A stretch of 33,341 bases of DNA from an uncultured bacterium (lineage in GTDB: Bacteria > Cyanobacteriota > Vampirovibrionia > Obscuribacterales > Obscuribacteraceae). The DNA lies in NCBI GenBank assembly GCA_903835185.1, contig CAILLX010000047.1, positions 1 through 33,341 on the forward strand, in the 5' to 3' direction. A program made the position numbers and the translations under genes. Position 1 is the first letter of the stretch, and every line of letters starts with the position of its first letter. Positions 25,283-33,339 of the stretch are shown piece by piece. The notes under the pieces were generated by a model. That model was not told the origin of the DNA. It was given only the letters and a program-made list of their open reading frames with translations, and ran no database searches.

Positions 25283-25642
25283 CTAGACATCTGCCTTCTC
25301 TTTACTCTTGGCTTCTGCCAGTACTTCATTGTTAACACTGATAGAGTTGACAAGTACTCGGGTATAGCCCTGACGATGTCCTTGTTTCTTGCGTGTCCCT
25401 TTCTTCGGACGCATATGATAGACGATGATTTTAGTATCACGTCCGTGAGCCAAAACTTTGCCTGTGACCTTGGCGCCAGCCACATAAGGCTGCCCAACCT
25501 GAGATTCCTGTCCACTGACTATCATAAGAACATTTTCGAAGACAAATTCTTGTCCTGGCTCGACCGGCACAAGATCTATATCAACGAACCGTCCAGCTTC
25601 CAGTTGGTATTGCCTGCCGCTTGCTTCAACTATGGCGTACAT
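25283..25642 (-). CDS. rplU: Large ribosomal subunit protein bL21
   Basis: A 119-residue bL21: YAIVEASGRQYQLEAGRF at the start, HMRPKKGTRKKQGHRQGYTRV near the C-terminus, then an Ala/Lys/Glu-rich tail. It binds 23S rRNA. Two adjacent ATGs exist (25645 and 25642); GGAG at 25650-25653 is four bases from the first and seven from the second, so the second, giving the usual MYAIVE start, is preferred. It is first gene of a likely rplU-rpmA-murE transcript with a candidate promoter about 150 bp upstream. Confidence 0.97.
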   Translation of the reverse strand: MYAIVEASGRQYQLEAGRFVDIDLVPVEPGQEFVFENVLMIVSGQESQVGQPYVAGAKVTGKVLAHGRDTKIIVYHMRPKKGTRKKQGHRQGYTRVLVNSISVNNEVLAEAKSKEKADV

Positions 25643-25790
25643 CATCTGTCTCCAGCGTTCTTAACCTATTTACTACCGCTTCATTTCACCTTTATCATTG
25701 CTTGAGCGCATGAATCCTGGCAAAATGTTCTCGAAAACTTAAACAAAGCGGCCAACCCTGCTTGTCGCGAAGACAAACGGGCAAACGGTG

Positions 25791-25819
25791 ATGATACCAA
25801 ACCATATTGTATATAGCAA
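25791..25819 (-). promoter_or_regulatory. Candidate sigma-70-type promoter for rplU-rpmA
   Basis: On the minus strand TTGCTA (25814-25819), a 17-base spacer and TATCAT (25791-25796) match the -35 and -10 consensus at four and five of six positions. It would give a leader of roughly 140 bases before rplU. Judged by eye only. Confidence 0.4.
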
Positions 25820-25958
25820 ATCACCAACCTCCCAAGCTGCAGCCGCTAAAGCTTAGCCTTGCCTGAAGAGGCAGTATAATGCAGCTGTCGAGCTTGTAAA
25901 CGATTATTTAAGTGTCGGATTCAGAGACTCACAGCCAGTGAGGGCAACTGACGGACAG

Positions 25959-25990
25959 CTGGCAGCTTCTCATATAAAGCAGGCTGCCAG
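25959..25990. other. Hairpin in the 25646-26052 intergenic region
   Basis: CTGGCAGC (25959-25966) and GCTGCCAG (25983-25990) form a perfect 8-bp stem with a 16-base loop. It lies in the roughly 400-bp region between rplU and the small gene at 26053; a TATAAT at 25875-25880 lies upstream but lacks a good -35. Besides these and the rplU promoter, I see nothing else in the region. Confidence 0.35.
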
Positions 25991-26052
25991 GAAGCAAATA
26001 GTTATGTCCGCAGCCTACTGGATAGCAGGTCAGTCAAACGCAGGAGCATGAG

Positions 26053-26232
26053 ATGGCAGAAACTGGCAGTGAAGCTGAGCTGGGGCGAAGCAACAAAAGC
26101 GCAACGCCAGGCGACCACCTGCGGCATCTGCTCAATGTCGGTTGGGAGCCAGCCAGCCCGTTAATTCAGAAATATGTACTGGACCACCAATTGCAAAGAG
26201 ATCTCGAAGAGTGGCTGGTATCCCGGAAGTGA
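26053..26232 (+). CDS. Small hypothetical protein, 59 residues
   Basis: An ATG at 26053 follows a good AGGAG (26042-26046) by six bases and opens a 59-codon frame to TGA at 26230-26232. The product is soluble and charged: a polar start (MAETGSEAELGRSNK), then a more structured half with GDHLRHLLNVGWEP, SPLIQKYVLDHQLQ and RDLEEWLVSRK. This looks like two or three amphipathic helices. I do not recognise a family. It precedes the peroxiredoxin gene by about 145 bp on the same strand. The Shine-Dalgarno and protein-like composition argue for a real gene; no homology has been checked. Confidence 0.55.
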   Translation: MAETGSEAELGRSNKSATPGDHLRHLLNVGWEPASPLIQKYVLDHQLQRDLEEWLVSRK

Positions 26233-26377
26233 ACCTGCTTGAGCCTGCCGCAAATCAAGTGCCGGTGCGACTTGTGAGCATAGAATATGGAGTTTCCATT
26301 AAAGCATTTCGTTGTTTCTAAAGCTACGGTTAGAATCTATTAAGTATGTATAAACCGTATTGGAGATTCATAAAACT

Positions 26378-26920
26378 ATGCTGCAAGTTACAAAGAGAGC
26401 TCCAGATTTTGAAATGCCTTCAACCAAAGATCTCAAGGCATTAAAAGAGAATGTGCGCCTGTCCGATTACAAAGGCAAATGGTTAGTTCTGTTCTTCTAC
26501 CCTCTTGATTTCACCTTTGTCTGCCCAACTGAAATAAGGGCTTTTTCTGAAAAGTACGATGAGTTTAAGAAAGCCGGAGCAGAAGTTCTGGCAATTTCTA
26601 CAGACAGTGTTTTTAGCCATCGGGCCTGGATAACTACAGCTCCTGAAAAAGGTGGGCTCGGTCCGCTTAACTTCCCACTAGCTTCAGACATCACAAAAGA
26701 CGTCTCTCGCGACTATGGAGTTTTGCTTGAGGACAAGGGCATAGCTTTGCGTGGCTTGTTCATTGTTGATCCTGATGGCATGCTTCAGTATGAAGTTGTT
26801 CATGCTCTAAATGTCGGGCGCAGCGTGGATGAGACACTGAGAGTACTTGAAGCTCTCAAGACAGGTGGTCTATGTGCAGCTGACTGGAAGCCCGGGCAGA
26901 AACCGCTGCAGGCCGGTTAG
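26378..26920 (+). CDS. Typical 2-Cys peroxiredoxin (AhpC/Prx1 type)
   Basis: A 180-residue cytoplasmic thiol peroxidase that reduces H2O2 and organic peroxides. The peroxidatic cysteine (C49) is in FYPLDFTFVCPTEIRAF with the catalytic Thr/Pro context; the resolving cysteine is in GGLCAADWKPG near the C-terminus, as in typical 2-Cys enzymes, and HALNVGRSVDE is conserved. Length is normal. The start at ATG 26378 gives the usual MLQVxxxAPDF beginning; a TTG at 26360 would add six residues. GGAG at 26362-26365 is 12 bases from the ATG, which is long. A thioredoxin-fold protein gene follows by 131 bp and may supply reducing power (inference). Confidence 0.93.
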   Translation: MLQVTKRAPDFEMPSTKDLKALKENVRLSDYKGKWLVLFFYPLDFTFVCPTEIRAFSEKYDEFKKAGAEVLAISTDSVFSHRAWITTAPEKGGLGPLNFPLASDITKDVSRDYGVLLEDKGIALRGLFIVDPDGMLQYEVVHALNVGRSVDETLRVLEALKTGGLCAADWKPGQKPLQAG

Positions 26921-26952
26921 CTGAGTGGATGACCTTGCCTAAATGAGTTACT

Positions 26953-26991
26953 CTGACCAGATTCGCCCGCCAGGCAGGCGAATCTGGTCAG
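26953..26991. terminator. Perfect 15-bp hairpin after the peroxiredoxin gene
   Basis: The arms 26953-26967 (CTGACCAGATTCGCC) and 26977-26991 are exact inverted repeats around a 9-base loop. It is 33 bp after the peroxiredoxin stop. No T-run follows (GCGAGGGAGG instead), so it is not a classical intrinsic terminator; mRNA stabilisation, Rho-linked ending or a protein-binding palindrome are possible. Confidence 0.5.
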
Positions 26992-27051
26992 CGAGGGAGG
27001 TCACAGCCTTGCATAAGCACCTAATAGACACAGGATCCAAGGAGAAACAAA

Positions 27052-27525
27052 ATGCCGCTGAGAATGGACAGCCCAATGCCATCACTAGAGGGAGGAACTG
27101 ATTGGTTCATCTCTGAGCCGATCAAAACGGATGACCTCAAAGGACATGTGGTACTCGTCCACTTCTGGGCAGTAAGTTGTGGTATTTGCAAAGAGTCGCT
27201 ACCCGACATTGAAAAATGGGTAGATGAATATGGTCCGCTCGGACTCAAAGTAATCGCTGTGCATATGCCCAGGCAAGAGAGTGATACTAATATCGAGGCA
27301 GTCAAAGAAGATCTGGACTTTTATGAAGTGAAGCACCCTTGTGTTGTAGACAACTGGCACACTATTACTGATGCTTTTGAAAACAAGTTTGTCCCAGCTT
27401 TTTATGTCTTTGACAGAGAGCTCAAACTGCGCCATTTTCAGGCAGGAGAAAGAGCACTGAAGATGATTGAGCCTGTTCTGCAGCGCGTCCTCGGCACCAC
27501 ACCTGACCAGACTAAACAGCAGTAG
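27052..27525 (+). CDS. TlpA-like thioredoxin-fold protein
   Basis: A 157-residue thioredoxin-fold protein with no signal peptide. The redox motif is C43-G-I-C46 in VHFWAVSCGICKESLPDIEKW, with the cis-proline in KFVPAFYVFD (about residue 115), and the KTDDLKGHVVLVHFWA start is typical of TlpA/ResA/AhpC-TSA-like reductases. CGIC replaces the more common CxPC. Without a signal it would act in the cytoplasm, unlike most TlpA/ResA proteins. AAGGAG at 27039-27044, seven bases before the ATG, gives a firm start. It follows the peroxiredoxin gene on the same strand; a shared peroxide-defence role is inferred. Confidence 0.82.
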   Translation: MPLRMDSPMPSLEGGTDWFISEPIKTDDLKGHVVLVHFWAVSCGICKESLPDIEKWVDEYGPLGLKVIAVHMPRQESDTNIEAVKEDLDFYEVKHPCVVDNWHTITDAFENKFVPAFYVFDRELKLRHFQAGERALKMIEPVLQRVLGTTPDQTKQQ

Positions 27526-27658
27526 AGTTGCTGACTGCGAGCATTTTGTAATTGCTTATGAAACACCCAGGTTTGGGGCAACCTATTACACTTAGCCCTC
27601 AGCGCACCAGCAGCATGTTCAGACGACGACCGTTCCATGACCAGACCGGAGGAAGGCA

Positions 27659-28963
27659 ATGACACAGTCACCTCTCACAACAGCAAAATCACGTCAGTAT
27701 TTTGCCCGTGCCACACAGGTACTTCCAGGTGGTGTTAACTCTCCGGTAAGATCCTGTCAGGCAGTTGGCGTCGATCCAATAATGATCGATCGAGCTGATG
27801 CGGCCTACTTATGGGACGTAGATAACAATCGTTATATCGATTGGGTCGGCTCGTGGGGAGCGCTCATCCTCGGGCATCGCCATCCTCGAGTACTTGAGGC
27901 TGTCGAGGTAGGGCTGCGTTATGGCACTAGCTTTGGTGCACCATGTCTGCCGGAGGTGGAGCTGGCCGAACTTATCTGCCACGTGATGCCGGCAGTTGAG
28001 ATGGTGCGTATGGTCAATTCAGGTACTGAGGCGACAATGTCAGCAATACGCCTGGCACGCGCCTACACAAAACGCTCCTCCATAATCAAGTTTGATGGCT
28101 GTTATCACGGACATGCCGATTCATTCCTTATTAAGGCAGGGTCTGGACTGGCAACACTGGGAATATCAAGTTCACCGGGAGTGCCTGCTGAACTGACACG
28201 ATTGACTATTTCGCTACCATTCAATAGCCTCCCTGCCGTAGAGCAAGCTTTTAAGAAGCACGCAGATGAAATTGCCGCCATTATTGTCGAACCAGTAGTA
28301 GGTAATGCCGGCTTGATTTTACCTGCTCCCGGTTATCTCGAAGGCTTACGCGCGCTCGCCACCAAATATGGTGCTCTACTGATATTTGACGAGGTCATGA
28401 CCGGCTTTCGCGTAGCATACGGCGGTGCTCAGGCGCTCTATAATATAAAGCCAGATCTCACCTGCTTGGGCAAGATTATAGGCGGCGGACTTCCTGTAGG
28501 GGCTTATGGCGGCAGGAAAGAGATTATGGAGATGGTGGCACCATCCGGTCCTGTCTACCAGGCAGGCACTTTGTCAGGCAATCCTCTGGCAATGCGCGCA
28601 GGACTGGCTCAACTCAAGAGCTTACAGAACCCACAGACTTATGGTGAGCTCAGTCGGAACACACAACGCCTGGCTGACGGCTTAAAAGAGATTGCCGACA
28701 AAGCAACCATTCCGCTAACTGTAAGTTCCATCACCGGCATGATCACTCTCTTCTTTGCAAAATCGCCTGTCGACGACTTCAGTGCTGCCCAGAAAGCCGA
28801 TACTGCACTTTTCAGCAAATTCTGGCAAGGACTGCTTTGCAGAGGCATCTACTGGCCACCGTCACAATTCGAGTCCGCCTTTGTCTCTCTTGTGCACTCC
28901 AAAGCAGATATCGACGACACCTTAACAGCAGCCGAGGAGAGCATAGCTGCCTGCTGCGAGTAA
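27659..28963 (+). CDS. hemL: Glutamate-1-semialdehyde 2,1-aminomutase
   Basis: A 434-residue PLP enzyme that converts glutamate-1-semialdehyde to 5-aminolevulinate in the C5 tetrapyrrole pathway. Family sequences include GGVNSPVRSCQAVG, VNSGTEATMSAIRLAR, CYHGHADSFL, the PLP Asp in LLIFDEVMTGFRVA and the Schiff-base K272 in CLGKIIGGGLPVGAYGG, then GTLSGNPLAM. Length is standard. A strong GGAGG at 27648-27652 precedes the ATG by six bases. It converges on comF, with a hairpin between them. It implies haem or corrinoid synthesis from glutamyl-tRNA. Confidence 0.97.
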   Translation: MTQSPLTTAKSRQYFARATQVLPGGVNSPVRSCQAVGVDPIMIDRADAAYLWDVDNNRYIDWVGSWGALILGHRHPRVLEAVEVGLRYGTSFGAPCLPEVELAELICHVMPAVEMVRMVNSGTEATMSAIRLARAYTKRSSIIKFDGCYHGHADSFLIKAGSGLATLGISSSPGVPAELTRLTISLPFNSLPAVEQAFKKHADEIAAIIVEPVVGNAGLILPAPGYLEGLRALATKYGALLIFDEVMTGFRVAYGGAQALYNIKPDLTCLGKIIGGGLPVGAYGGRKEIMEMVAPSGPVYQAGTLSGNPLAMRAGLAQLKSLQNPQTYGELSRNTQRLADGLKEIADKATIPLTVSSITGMITLFFAKSPVDDFSAAQKADTALFSKFWQGLLCRGIYWPPSQFESAFVSLVHSKADIDDTLTAAEESIAACCE

Positions 28964-29012
28964 AACACAGCTTGTTCCAGCAAGCCGATAATCTATTGTC
29001 TGCATCCGGCAA

Positions 29013-29036
29013 CAGGTCATCTGGCAGTATGACCTG
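29013..29036. terminator. Candidate two-way terminator between hemL and comF
   Basis: CAGGTCAT (29013-29020) and ATGACCTG (29029-29036) form a perfect 8-bp stem with an 8-base loop, in the 85 bp between two converging genes. Neither side has a clear T-run. Confidence 0.45.
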
Positions 29037-29048
29037 ACTTGCACCAAG

Positions 29049-29966
29049 TTATGGACTGAAAAACCGATCCTGCTTCAGGTCAATGTTTCTGGTGCTTGCC
29101 TGGAGCGTCGTCATAAAAGACTTCCTGGCTGGTCGGTACTCTTCTTCCAGAGACTGTCCGGCAGGCAGTTCGAGCCGTGCCGGGCGAACTAGAGAAGAAC
29201 GGGCAACAGTCAGCGCCACGACACAGGATGCACCTCCGGAGACCAGCGTCCGGGCAGCTTCACATAGAGTTGCCCCCGAAGTGTATACGTCGTCAACAAG
29301 AACCACTGCTGCTCCATTGACACGTTTTGAGTCACAACTGAACGCGCCCTGGAGGTTAGCAAACCGCTGGCATCGTCCCAGCCCGTATTGAGCTGCAGTA
29401 GGCTTGACTCTTGTTAGCGCGGCAGCATCCACTTTGACAGCAATCTGTCTGGCTGCCGAGCGCGCCAGCAGTTCAGCTTGATTGTAACCGCGAGAGGTCA
29501 TGCGCGATTGGTGCAACGGCACCGGCACCATCACAATCGGGCAACCATTCAGTTGGTGAGACACAAGGGTCCAGGAAAGTACAAGTAGATGAGCTAAATC
29601 ATCTGCTATGAGCCTGTCATGATCGTATTTCAAGTGATAAATAAGCTTTTTCATGCCTCCCTGGTACGATGTGCCGCTAGCTACAGGCAGATCCAGTCCT
29701 GGGCAGCCTGTTGCGCACCAGTCAATTAATGGACGCTCTTTGAGAATCCCCTGCCAGCAACGGAAACACAAAGTCTTACTGCTGCAGCCGGTCTGTGTGC
29801 ACTGCAAGAGTCTCACATCACCTCGGCAGAGACGGCAACGCTCCAGAAAGAGCATCTCTGCAGCAAGAGAGCCTAATCTATTCAATAACATCGCTACCAC
29901 ACCAGCACCACTCCTCGACCACCAGTCAGACTCAGCTGCCTGGCATGAAGCATCGCCATCACTCAT
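29049..29966 (-). CDS. comF: ComF family phosphoribosyltransferase-like protein
   Basis: A 305-residue protein, longer than the usual 220-240. A cysteine-rich zinc-ribbon-like N-terminal part (CRLCRGDVRLLQC, GCSSKTLCFRCW) is followed by ComF landmarks: GGMKKLIYHLKYDHDR, PIVMVPVPLHQSRMTSRGYN and the PRPP-loop-like VVLVDDVYTSGATLCEAA. ComF proteins are linked to DNA uptake and single-strand handling; in organisms without known competence their role is unclear. The extra length is mainly an N-terminal segment of about 35 residues and a C-terminal tail after the PRTase domain. The ATG at 29966 has only a weak Shine-Dalgarno, so a later start is possible. Confidence 0.88.
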   Translation of the reverse strand: MSDGDASCQAAESDWWSRSGAGVVAMLLNRLGSLAAEMLFLERCRLCRGDVRLLQCTQTGCSSKTLCFRCWQGILKERPLIDWCATGCPGLDLPVASGTSYQGGMKKLIYHLKYDHDRLIADDLAHLLVLSWTLVSHQLNGCPIVMVPVPLHQSRMTSRGYNQAELLARSAARQIAVKVDAAALTRVKPTAAQYGLGRCQRFANLQGAFSCDSKRVNGAAVVLVDDVYTSGATLCEAARTLVSGGASCVVALTVARSSLVRPARLELPAGQSLEEEYRPARKSFMTTLQASTRNIDLKQDRFFSP

Positions 29967-30084
29967 AAATCAACTCTCATTATCTGCACCTGTTATCTTT
30001 ACCTGACATCGACTACATGAGTCGCCCATATATCTGGACGTAAGCCTGATATGTATAGTTCAATCTGCTGGTCAAAAGGCTTTC

Positions 30085-31464
30085 ATGACACTGCAACAAA
30101 AGGAGGCAATACGCGCTCTTTCCTGCCAAGCTGTATATAATTTGCAGATACCTGCTCAGGCAGGTCATCTCAATACAACGATAGCCACTGTGAATTTCAA
30201 AGTTCCCACCCAGAATCTAATCGAGTCGGCTGAGGCAGCGCTGACAGAGCAGTTTGCTCACATAGATCAAACAGCTATGATTAATCAGCGCCGGGTGATG
30301 GAGGCGCTACGCACCCATCGCATCTGTGATGAGCACTTTGTTGAAAGAACCGGATACGGTAGAGATGATCCGGCTCGAGACGCTATAGACAAACTTTTTG
30401 CTACAGTCTTCCAGGCAGAACATGCTGCTGTGCGCATGCAGATGGTGTCTGGCACACATGCTCTCGCCTGTGCTCTGCTTGGCAATCTACAGCCAGGACA
30501 GCGTCTGGCCTGCCTCACAGGAAAGCCTTATGACACTCTGGAAGAGGTCATTGGACTGGCAGGCGACCAGCCAGGATCGCTGCAATCGCTGGGAATAGAC
30601 TATATAGAAGGTGAAGTGGAGCCGGCGCTTACAGGTCAGGCAGACCTGAAAACCATCCTCGCCCCACTTGTGGCACCGCCCACTCAGATGGCCTACATAC
30701 AGAAATCATGCGGTTACTCTTTCGGGCGCAGATCACTCTCTAATGCCGATATAGCAGTTTTGACCAAAGCTGTATCAGAGCTCAATCCCAAATGTTATGT
30801 ACTGGTCGATAACTGTTATGGTGAATTTGTCGAATCGGGAGAGCCGACAGCTTACGGAGCAGATCTAATTGCCGGCTCGCTCATTAAAAACCCAGGCGGC
30901 GGGCTTGCTTTGACTGGAGGCTACGTGGCGGGCAGGCGTGCCCTTGTTGATGCAGCCCTGGTAAGACTGACAGCTCCCGGTATAGGTGGACAGCTGGGGC
31001 TGACATTCAACCAGAACCGTCTTGTGACGCAGGGACTTTTCCTGGCACCTTCAGTGGTAGCTCAAGCTGTTAAGGGAGCACTGCTTTTTGCACATGTTTT
31101 CGACGCTTTAGGCTTTACTGTTGCACCGTTACCAACAGAGCGCCGCACTGACATTATTCAAGCTATACGTATGGGCAGCGCCGAACGGCTGGTAAGCTTT
31201 TGTCTGGCCATCCAGCAGTTTTCACCTGTCAATTCACATGTAGCTCCAGAGCCTGCTGCTATGCCTGGCTATCAACATAAAGTAGTGATGGCAGCTGGCA
31301 CATTTATCGAGGGGGCAACAATTGAGCTGTCAGCTGACGGTCCACTACGTCCCCCGTTTGCCGTCTTCCTCCAGGGCGGGCTAACATACCTTCATGTTAA
31401 GTATGTCCTGGAAGAGGTTCTAAAGCTCATGGGTAGCGGCGCCTGGCAGTTTGCCAATAAGTAA
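30085..31464 (+). CDS. Methionine gamma-lyase family / aluminium-resistance-type PLP enzyme
   Basis: A 459-residue fold-type I PLP enzyme of the family annotated as methionine gamma-lyase or aluminium resistance protein (YnbB-like). Visible signatures are DEHFVERTGYGRDDPARD, MVSGTHALACALLG, a PLP-Asp region VLVDNCYGEFVE and the lysine segment AGSLIKNPGGGLALTGGYVAG, where the Lys should form the Schiff base. The C-terminal VVMAAGTFIEGATIELSADG is characteristic. The true reaction of this family is poorly established. AAAGG lies six bases before the ATG. Its stop codon is within a strong hairpin (31453-31480), and prs follows 73 bp later. Confidence 0.88.
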   Translation: MTLQQKEAIRALSCQAVYNLQIPAQAGHLNTTIATVNFKVPTQNLIESAEAALTEQFAHIDQTAMINQRRVMEALRTHRICDEHFVERTGYGRDDPARDAIDKLFATVFQAEHAAVRMQMVSGTHALACALLGNLQPGQRLACLTGKPYDTLEEVIGLAGDQPGSLQSLGIDYIEGEVEPALTGQADLKTILAPLVAPPTQMAYIQKSCGYSFGRRSLSNADIAVLTKAVSELNPKCYVLVDNCYGEFVESGEPTAYGADLIAGSLIKNPGGGLALTGGYVAGRRALVDAALVRLTAPGIGGQLGLTFNQNRLVTQGLFLAPSVVAQAVKGALLFAHVFDALGFTVAPLPTERRTDIIQAIRMGSAERLVSFCLAIQQFSPVNSHVAPEPAAMPGYQHKVVMAAGTFIEGATIELSADGPLRPPFAVFLQGGLTYLHVKYVLEEVLKLMGSGAWQFANK

Positions 31465-31480
31465 AGATTTACTTATTGGC
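31453..31480 (+). terminator. Intrinsic-terminator-like hairpin overlapping a stop codon
   Basis: GCCAATAAGTAAA (31453-31465) and TTTACTTATTGGC (31468-31480) are a perfect 13-bp inverted repeat separated by two bases, followed by a pyrimidine-rich, T-rich stretch (31481-31503). The TAA stop of the PLP-enzyme gene (31462-31464) is inside the left arm. The stem is AT-rich for a terminator. Confidence 0.6.
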
Positions 31481-31524
31481 TTCCCCATTTGCTTTTTCTT
31501 TTCTACAATGAGTCTGGAAGCCTT

Positions 31525-31529
31525 AGGAG
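31525..31529 (+). promoter_or_regulatory. Shine-Dalgarno that decides the prs start
   Basis: AGGAG eight bases before the in-frame ATG at 31538. This rules against the upstream TTG (31451) and ATG (31508), which would begin inside or just after the terminator hairpin. Confidence 0.65.
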
Positions 31530-31537
31530 AGTCATGG

Positions 31538-32533
31538 ATGGTTGCTCAAACACAGATGCGGGCTAGTCAAAAGACCTTTGCCAATAAAGACAAAGGCGCC
31601 ATAAAAATCTTCTCGGGAACTGCCAACCCAGAGCTGGCGCGAGAAGTTGCCGAATACCTGGAGCTTAGCTTGGGGCAGGTACGCATCTGCCCATTCTCAG
31701 ACGGCGAGATTTATGTCCAGATTCAAGAGAGCGTCCGTGGAGTCGATTGTTTCGTCATGCAATCAACCTGCTCCCCGGTCAACGAAAACTTGATGGAGCT
31801 CCTTATCCTTATTGACGCTCTTAAGCGAGCCTCCGCCGGCAGAATTACTGTAGTCGTACCTTATTTCTGCTACGGCAGGCAGGACAGGAAGGCAGCCGGA
31901 CGCGAAGCTATTACAGCTAAGCTCATAGCCGACCTGTTAACTACAGCAGGCGCCCAAAGGGTACTCAGCCTTGACCTCCACGCCCCGCAGATTATGGGCT
32001 TTTTCAATATCCTTGTAGATCATCTGTATGCAAGCCCAGTACTGCTTGAATATATCCGCAACAATCTGGCCCACAACGACGTTGTTGTAGTCAGTCCTGA
32101 CGTAGGTGGCGTGGCTCGTGCTCGTGCCTTTGCCAAGAAGCTCAACGATGCACCAATTGCCATCATAGATAAACGCCGGACCAAACATAATGAAGCTGAA
32201 GTAATGAATATAGTCGGCGAAGTACGGGGCAAAACAGCAATCATGGTCGACGACATGATTGATACAGCCGGCACAATTGTCAAAGGTGCTGAACTGCTGG
32301 CCAAGGAAGGGGCAAAGTATATTTATGCTTGCGCCACTCATCCGATTCTCTCCGGTCCGGCACTGGAGCGAATTAACTCTTCTCCAATTGAAAGGCTGGT
32401 GGTGACAAACTCAATTCCACACCTGCCTAAGAAGCTTGGCAAGAAGATAGTCCAGGTTAGCGTAGCAAAGCTACTCGGCGAAGCAATCGCTCGCATTCAT
32501 GACGATTCATCTGTCAGCGAGCTTTTTGAATAG
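31538..32533 (+). CDS. prs: Ribose-phosphate pyrophosphokinase (PRPP synthetase)
   Basis: A 331-residue cytoplasmic enzyme making PRPP from ribose 5-phosphate and ATP for nucleotide, His, Trp and NAD synthesis. Motifs: IFSGTANPELAREVAEYL, FSDGEIYVQIQESVRG, the ATP/flexible region YFCYGRQDRKAAGREAITAK, LHAPQIMGFF, VVSPDVGGVARARAFAKKL and the PRPP loop IMVDDMIDTAGT at about 235-246. The start at 31538 is set by AGGAG at 31525-31529 and gives a length close to the class I norm (about 315) plus a short polar N-terminal extension. Only two bases separate it from the MBL-fold gene, so they are probably co-transcribed. Confidence 0.97.
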   Translation: MVAQTQMRASQKTFANKDKGAIKIFSGTANPELAREVAEYLELSLGQVRICPFSDGEIYVQIQESVRGVDCFVMQSTCSPVNENLMELLILIDALKRASAGRITVVVPYFCYGRQDRKAAGREAITAKLIADLLTTAGAQRVLSLDLHAPQIMGFFNILVDHLYASPVLLEYIRNNLAHNDVVVVSPDVGGVARARAFAKKLNDAPIAIIDKRRTKHNEAEVMNIVGEVRGKTAIMVDDMIDTAGTIVKGAELLAKEGAKYIYACATHPILSGPALERINSSPIERLVVTNSIPHLPKKLGKKIVQVSVAKLLGEAIARIHDDSSVSELFE

Positions 32534-32535
32534 CT

Positions 32536-33165
32536 ATGCTCGTTACCTCTTTCCCAGTAGGACCGCTACAGTGCAACTGCTCTATTGTCACTTGTAAAAT
32601 TACAGGCGATGCTGCAGTCATTGATCCAGGCGGGGATGCCGAGAAGATAATCCAGGCTGCTCAGGCACACAACCTTAAGATCAAGTACATTCTCCACACT
32701 CACGCCCACTTCGACCATGTGCTTGGCTCAAGAGCAGTTAAAGAAGCAACCGGTGCGCAGATTCTGCTCCACAAGGGCGACCAGTGGCTGTACGACAATC
32801 TAGCCAAACAAGCAGGTATGTTCGGCTTCGCCACAGGTGAACCGTTGCCGGTCGACCGCTGGCTGGAAGATGAGGAGCAGCTTAAGATAGGTGAGATAAC
32901 CACCACTGTTCTGCACACGCCAGGGCACACGCCAGGAAGTATCTGCTTCACACTAGCCGATGCAGACAGTATTCTCTTTTCCGGCGACACTCTCTTCCAG
33001 CGATCCATCGGACGCACTGATCTCTGGGGCGGCTCGTTTGAACAGATTATTGACTCAATTCAAAGACGTCTGTTCTGTCTGGATGATACAACCAGAGTTA
33101 TTCCTGGACACGGTCCTGAAACTGATATCTGGTCGGAGAAGAAAGAAAATCCGTTTTTCTCATGA
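32536..33165 (+). CDS. MBL-fold metallohydrolase, glyoxalase II-like
   Basis: A 209-residue metallo-beta-lactamase-fold hydrolase. Metal ligands are present: H56, H58, D60 and H61 in HTHAHFDH, the His of TPGHTPGS, the bridging Asp of FSGDTLFQ and the final His of VIPGHGPET. Close relatives are YcbL-like type II glyoxalases, which hydrolyse S-D-lactoylglutathione or other thioesters; the exact substrate is not readable. Size fits this short subgroup. The ATG is two bases after the prs stop with no separate Shine-Dalgarno beyond the prs 3' end, suggesting translational coupling. Confidence 0.9.
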   Translation: MLVTSFPVGPLQCNCSIVTCKITGDAAVIDPGGDAEKIIQAAQAHNLKIKYILHTHAHFDHVLGSRAVKEATGAQILLHKGDQWLYDNLAKQAGMFGFATGEPLPVDRWLEDEEQLKIGEITTTVLHTPGHTPGSICFTLADADSILFSGDTLFQRSIGRTDLWGGSFEQIIDSIQRRLFCLDDTTRVIPGHGPETDIWSEKKENPFFS

Positions 33166-33333
33166 CCACTTTGACTAGACCTCAGTGGCAGGATTTCAAG
33201 TGTTATGCACAGCCTAACTCTGCTTGATTAGGGGCGGGTTGAACGGAATATCTCTGCCCGGTAAGAAAAGAAAAATATGGCGCCAAAAGGTGTCCACCCC
33301 TTAGATTGGTTGTTATCAACGCAACAATCCGAG

Positions 33334-33339
33334 AGGAGG
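33334..33339 (+). promoter_or_regulatory. Shine-Dalgarno of a gene beginning just past the window
   Basis: AGGAGG two bases from the window end, at the close of a 176-bp gap after the MBL-fold gene. The start codon is expected within about ten bases beyond the edge. Nothing else was recognised in this gap. Confidence 0.55.

Noticed and set aside
25247-25705. Plus-strand ORF of 152 codons opposite rplU
   Set aside because: rplU is certain on the other strand; the ORF is a shadow.
31451-31537. N-terminal extension of PRPP synthetase starting at TTG 31451
   Set aside because: It is translated from the terminator hairpin and T-rich tail, is atypically hydrophobic, and a better Shine-Dalgarno points to ATG 31538.
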